Positions 22,232 to 22,493 of a DNA stretch of 22,493 nt are shown piece after piece; position 1 is the stretch's first letter; each line of letters begins with the position of its first letter. A program made the translations under genes and the position numbers. Under the pieces are notes generated by a model, which had not been told where the DNA came from, searched no databases, and worked only from the letters and a program-made list of their open reading frames with translations. The DNA is from Ruminococcus sp. UBA4383 (GTDB lineage Bacteria > Bacillota > Clostridia > Oscillospirales > Ruminococcaceae), in assembly GCA_002389995.1 (NCBI GenBank), contig DGRR01000210.1:1-22493 (forward strand). The letters are read 5' to 3'.

Positions 22232-22240
22232 TTTAAGGAA

Positions 22241-22252
22241 CTGCGAAAGCAG
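22241..22252 (+). other. GNRA-tetraloop hairpin at the 5' end of the gdhA mRNA
   Basis: CTGC-GAAA-GCAG forms a four-pair stem closed by a GAAA tetraloop. It starts within a few bases of the predicted transcript 5' end and lies 8 nt before the AAAGGAGG ribosome binding site. Such 5' hairpins can protect an mRNA from decay (inference). Confidence 0.5.
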
Positions 22253-22278
22253 AATTTTGTAAAGGAGGTTTTTTAACA

Positions 22279-22493
22279 ATGGCGTTAAAAAATCAGTATC
22301 TCATCGATTTATTAGCAAGAGTAGAAAAGAGAAATCCCGGCGAGCCTGAGTTCATCCAGGCTGTTACAGAGGTCCTCGAGACACTCCAGCCCGTTGCAGA
22401 GAAGAGACAGGATCTCATCGATGCAGGCGTTTTTGAGCGTATCGTAGAGCCTGAGAGACAGATCATCTTCCGTGTACCGTGGGTTGACGACAA
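22279..22493 (+). CDS. gdhA: NADP-type glutamate dehydrogenase, N-terminal part (cut by window edge)
   Basis: The first 71 codons of a glutamate dehydrogenase, which interconverts 2-oxoglutarate plus ammonium with glutamate in the cytoplasm. YLIDLLARVEKRNPGEPEF, VLETLQPVAEK and RIVEPERQIIFRVPWVDD are the standard start of the hexameric, usually NADP-dependent, family (N-terminal GDH domain). The catalytic and nucleotide-binding regions lie beyond the window. A perfect AAAGGAGG sits 10 nt before the ATG and the promoter is strong, as expected for the main ammonium-assimilating enzyme of a rumen or gut anaerobe. Codon choice here (CTC, GAG, ATC rich) looks more biased than in neighbouring genes, consistent with high expression. 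It lies about 2.5 kb from the glutamine-synthetase-like operon. Confidence 0.95.
   Translation, partial: MALKNQYLIDLLARVEKRNPGEPEFIQAVTEVLETLQPVAEKRQDLIDAGVFERIVEPERQIIFRVPWVDD

Noticed and set aside
1..22493. Insertion sequences, integrases, phage or toxin-antitoxin genes
   Set aside because: None of the supported reading frames shows transposase, recombinase, phage or toxin motifs, and no long direct or inverted terminal repeats were noticed by eye.

Overview
The window looks like a chromosomal segment of a low-to-mid-GC, Gram-positive, anaerobic Firmicute of the Ruminococcus/Oscillospiraceae type. This is inferred from gene content, not from a search: a secreted lipoprotein GH5 cellulase, a Clostridia-style class A PBP with an Asn-rich tail, a sporulation sigma-G homologue, an ANTAR regulator beside a glutamine-synthetase-like gene, an NADP-type glutamate dehydrogenase, AGGAGG-type ribosome binding sites and sigma-A-like promoters. 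I see no insertion sequence, phage gene or CRISPR array.

Layout. (1) 1-2545, minus: class A penicillin-binding protein, C-terminus cut by the window edge, with an Asn/TDPNA repeat tail. (2) 2707-3045, plus: small membrane-anchored protein with a BofC-C-like domain, ending directly against a convergent flavin-reductase-like gene (3046-3615, minus). The flavin reductase promoter carries an 18-bp operator-like palindrome. (3) 3838-10865, plus: a five-gene operon with a perfect TTGACA-17-TATAAT promoter and a terminator. It holds two sugar-type ABC permeases, a MacA/HlyD-like adaptor, a two-TM protein with a MacB-type extracytoplasmic domain, and a 795-residue lipoprotein that fuses a propeller-like domain to a solute-binding domain. 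It encodes no ATPase. (4) 10939-12048: rhodanese fused to a TtcA-like PP-loop enzyme; 12140-12916: sigma-G; 12987-14816: lipoprotein GH5 cellulase with its own promoter and terminator; 14868-15842: GtrB/DPM1-like GT2 glycosyltransferase. (5) 15874-19815, minus: a tight four-gene operon of glutamine-synthetase-like protein, ANTAR regulator, pyridoxamine kinase and CPBP membrane protein. (6) 20037-20550, plus: four-Cys zinc-ribbon-like protein followed by tRNA-Leu(UAG); 20588-21934, minus: MATE transporter; 22279 to the right edge, plus: gdhA.

The two most unusual parts are these. First, the glutamine-synthetase-like protein has lost several invariant catalytic residues (positions equivalent to Glu129, Glu212, His269 and Glu327 of the Salmonella enzyme). 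It is co-transcribed with an ANTAR RNA-binding regulator whose receiver lacks both the phospho-acceptor Asp and the conserved Lys. That suggests a phosphorylation-independent nitrogen or glutamine sensor acting by transcription antitermination, a few kb from gdhA. Second, the hybrid operon joins import-type sugar permeases to export-type MacA/MacB-like extracytoplasmic parts without an ATPase, so it may be an undescribed envelope-spanning uptake or sensing machine.
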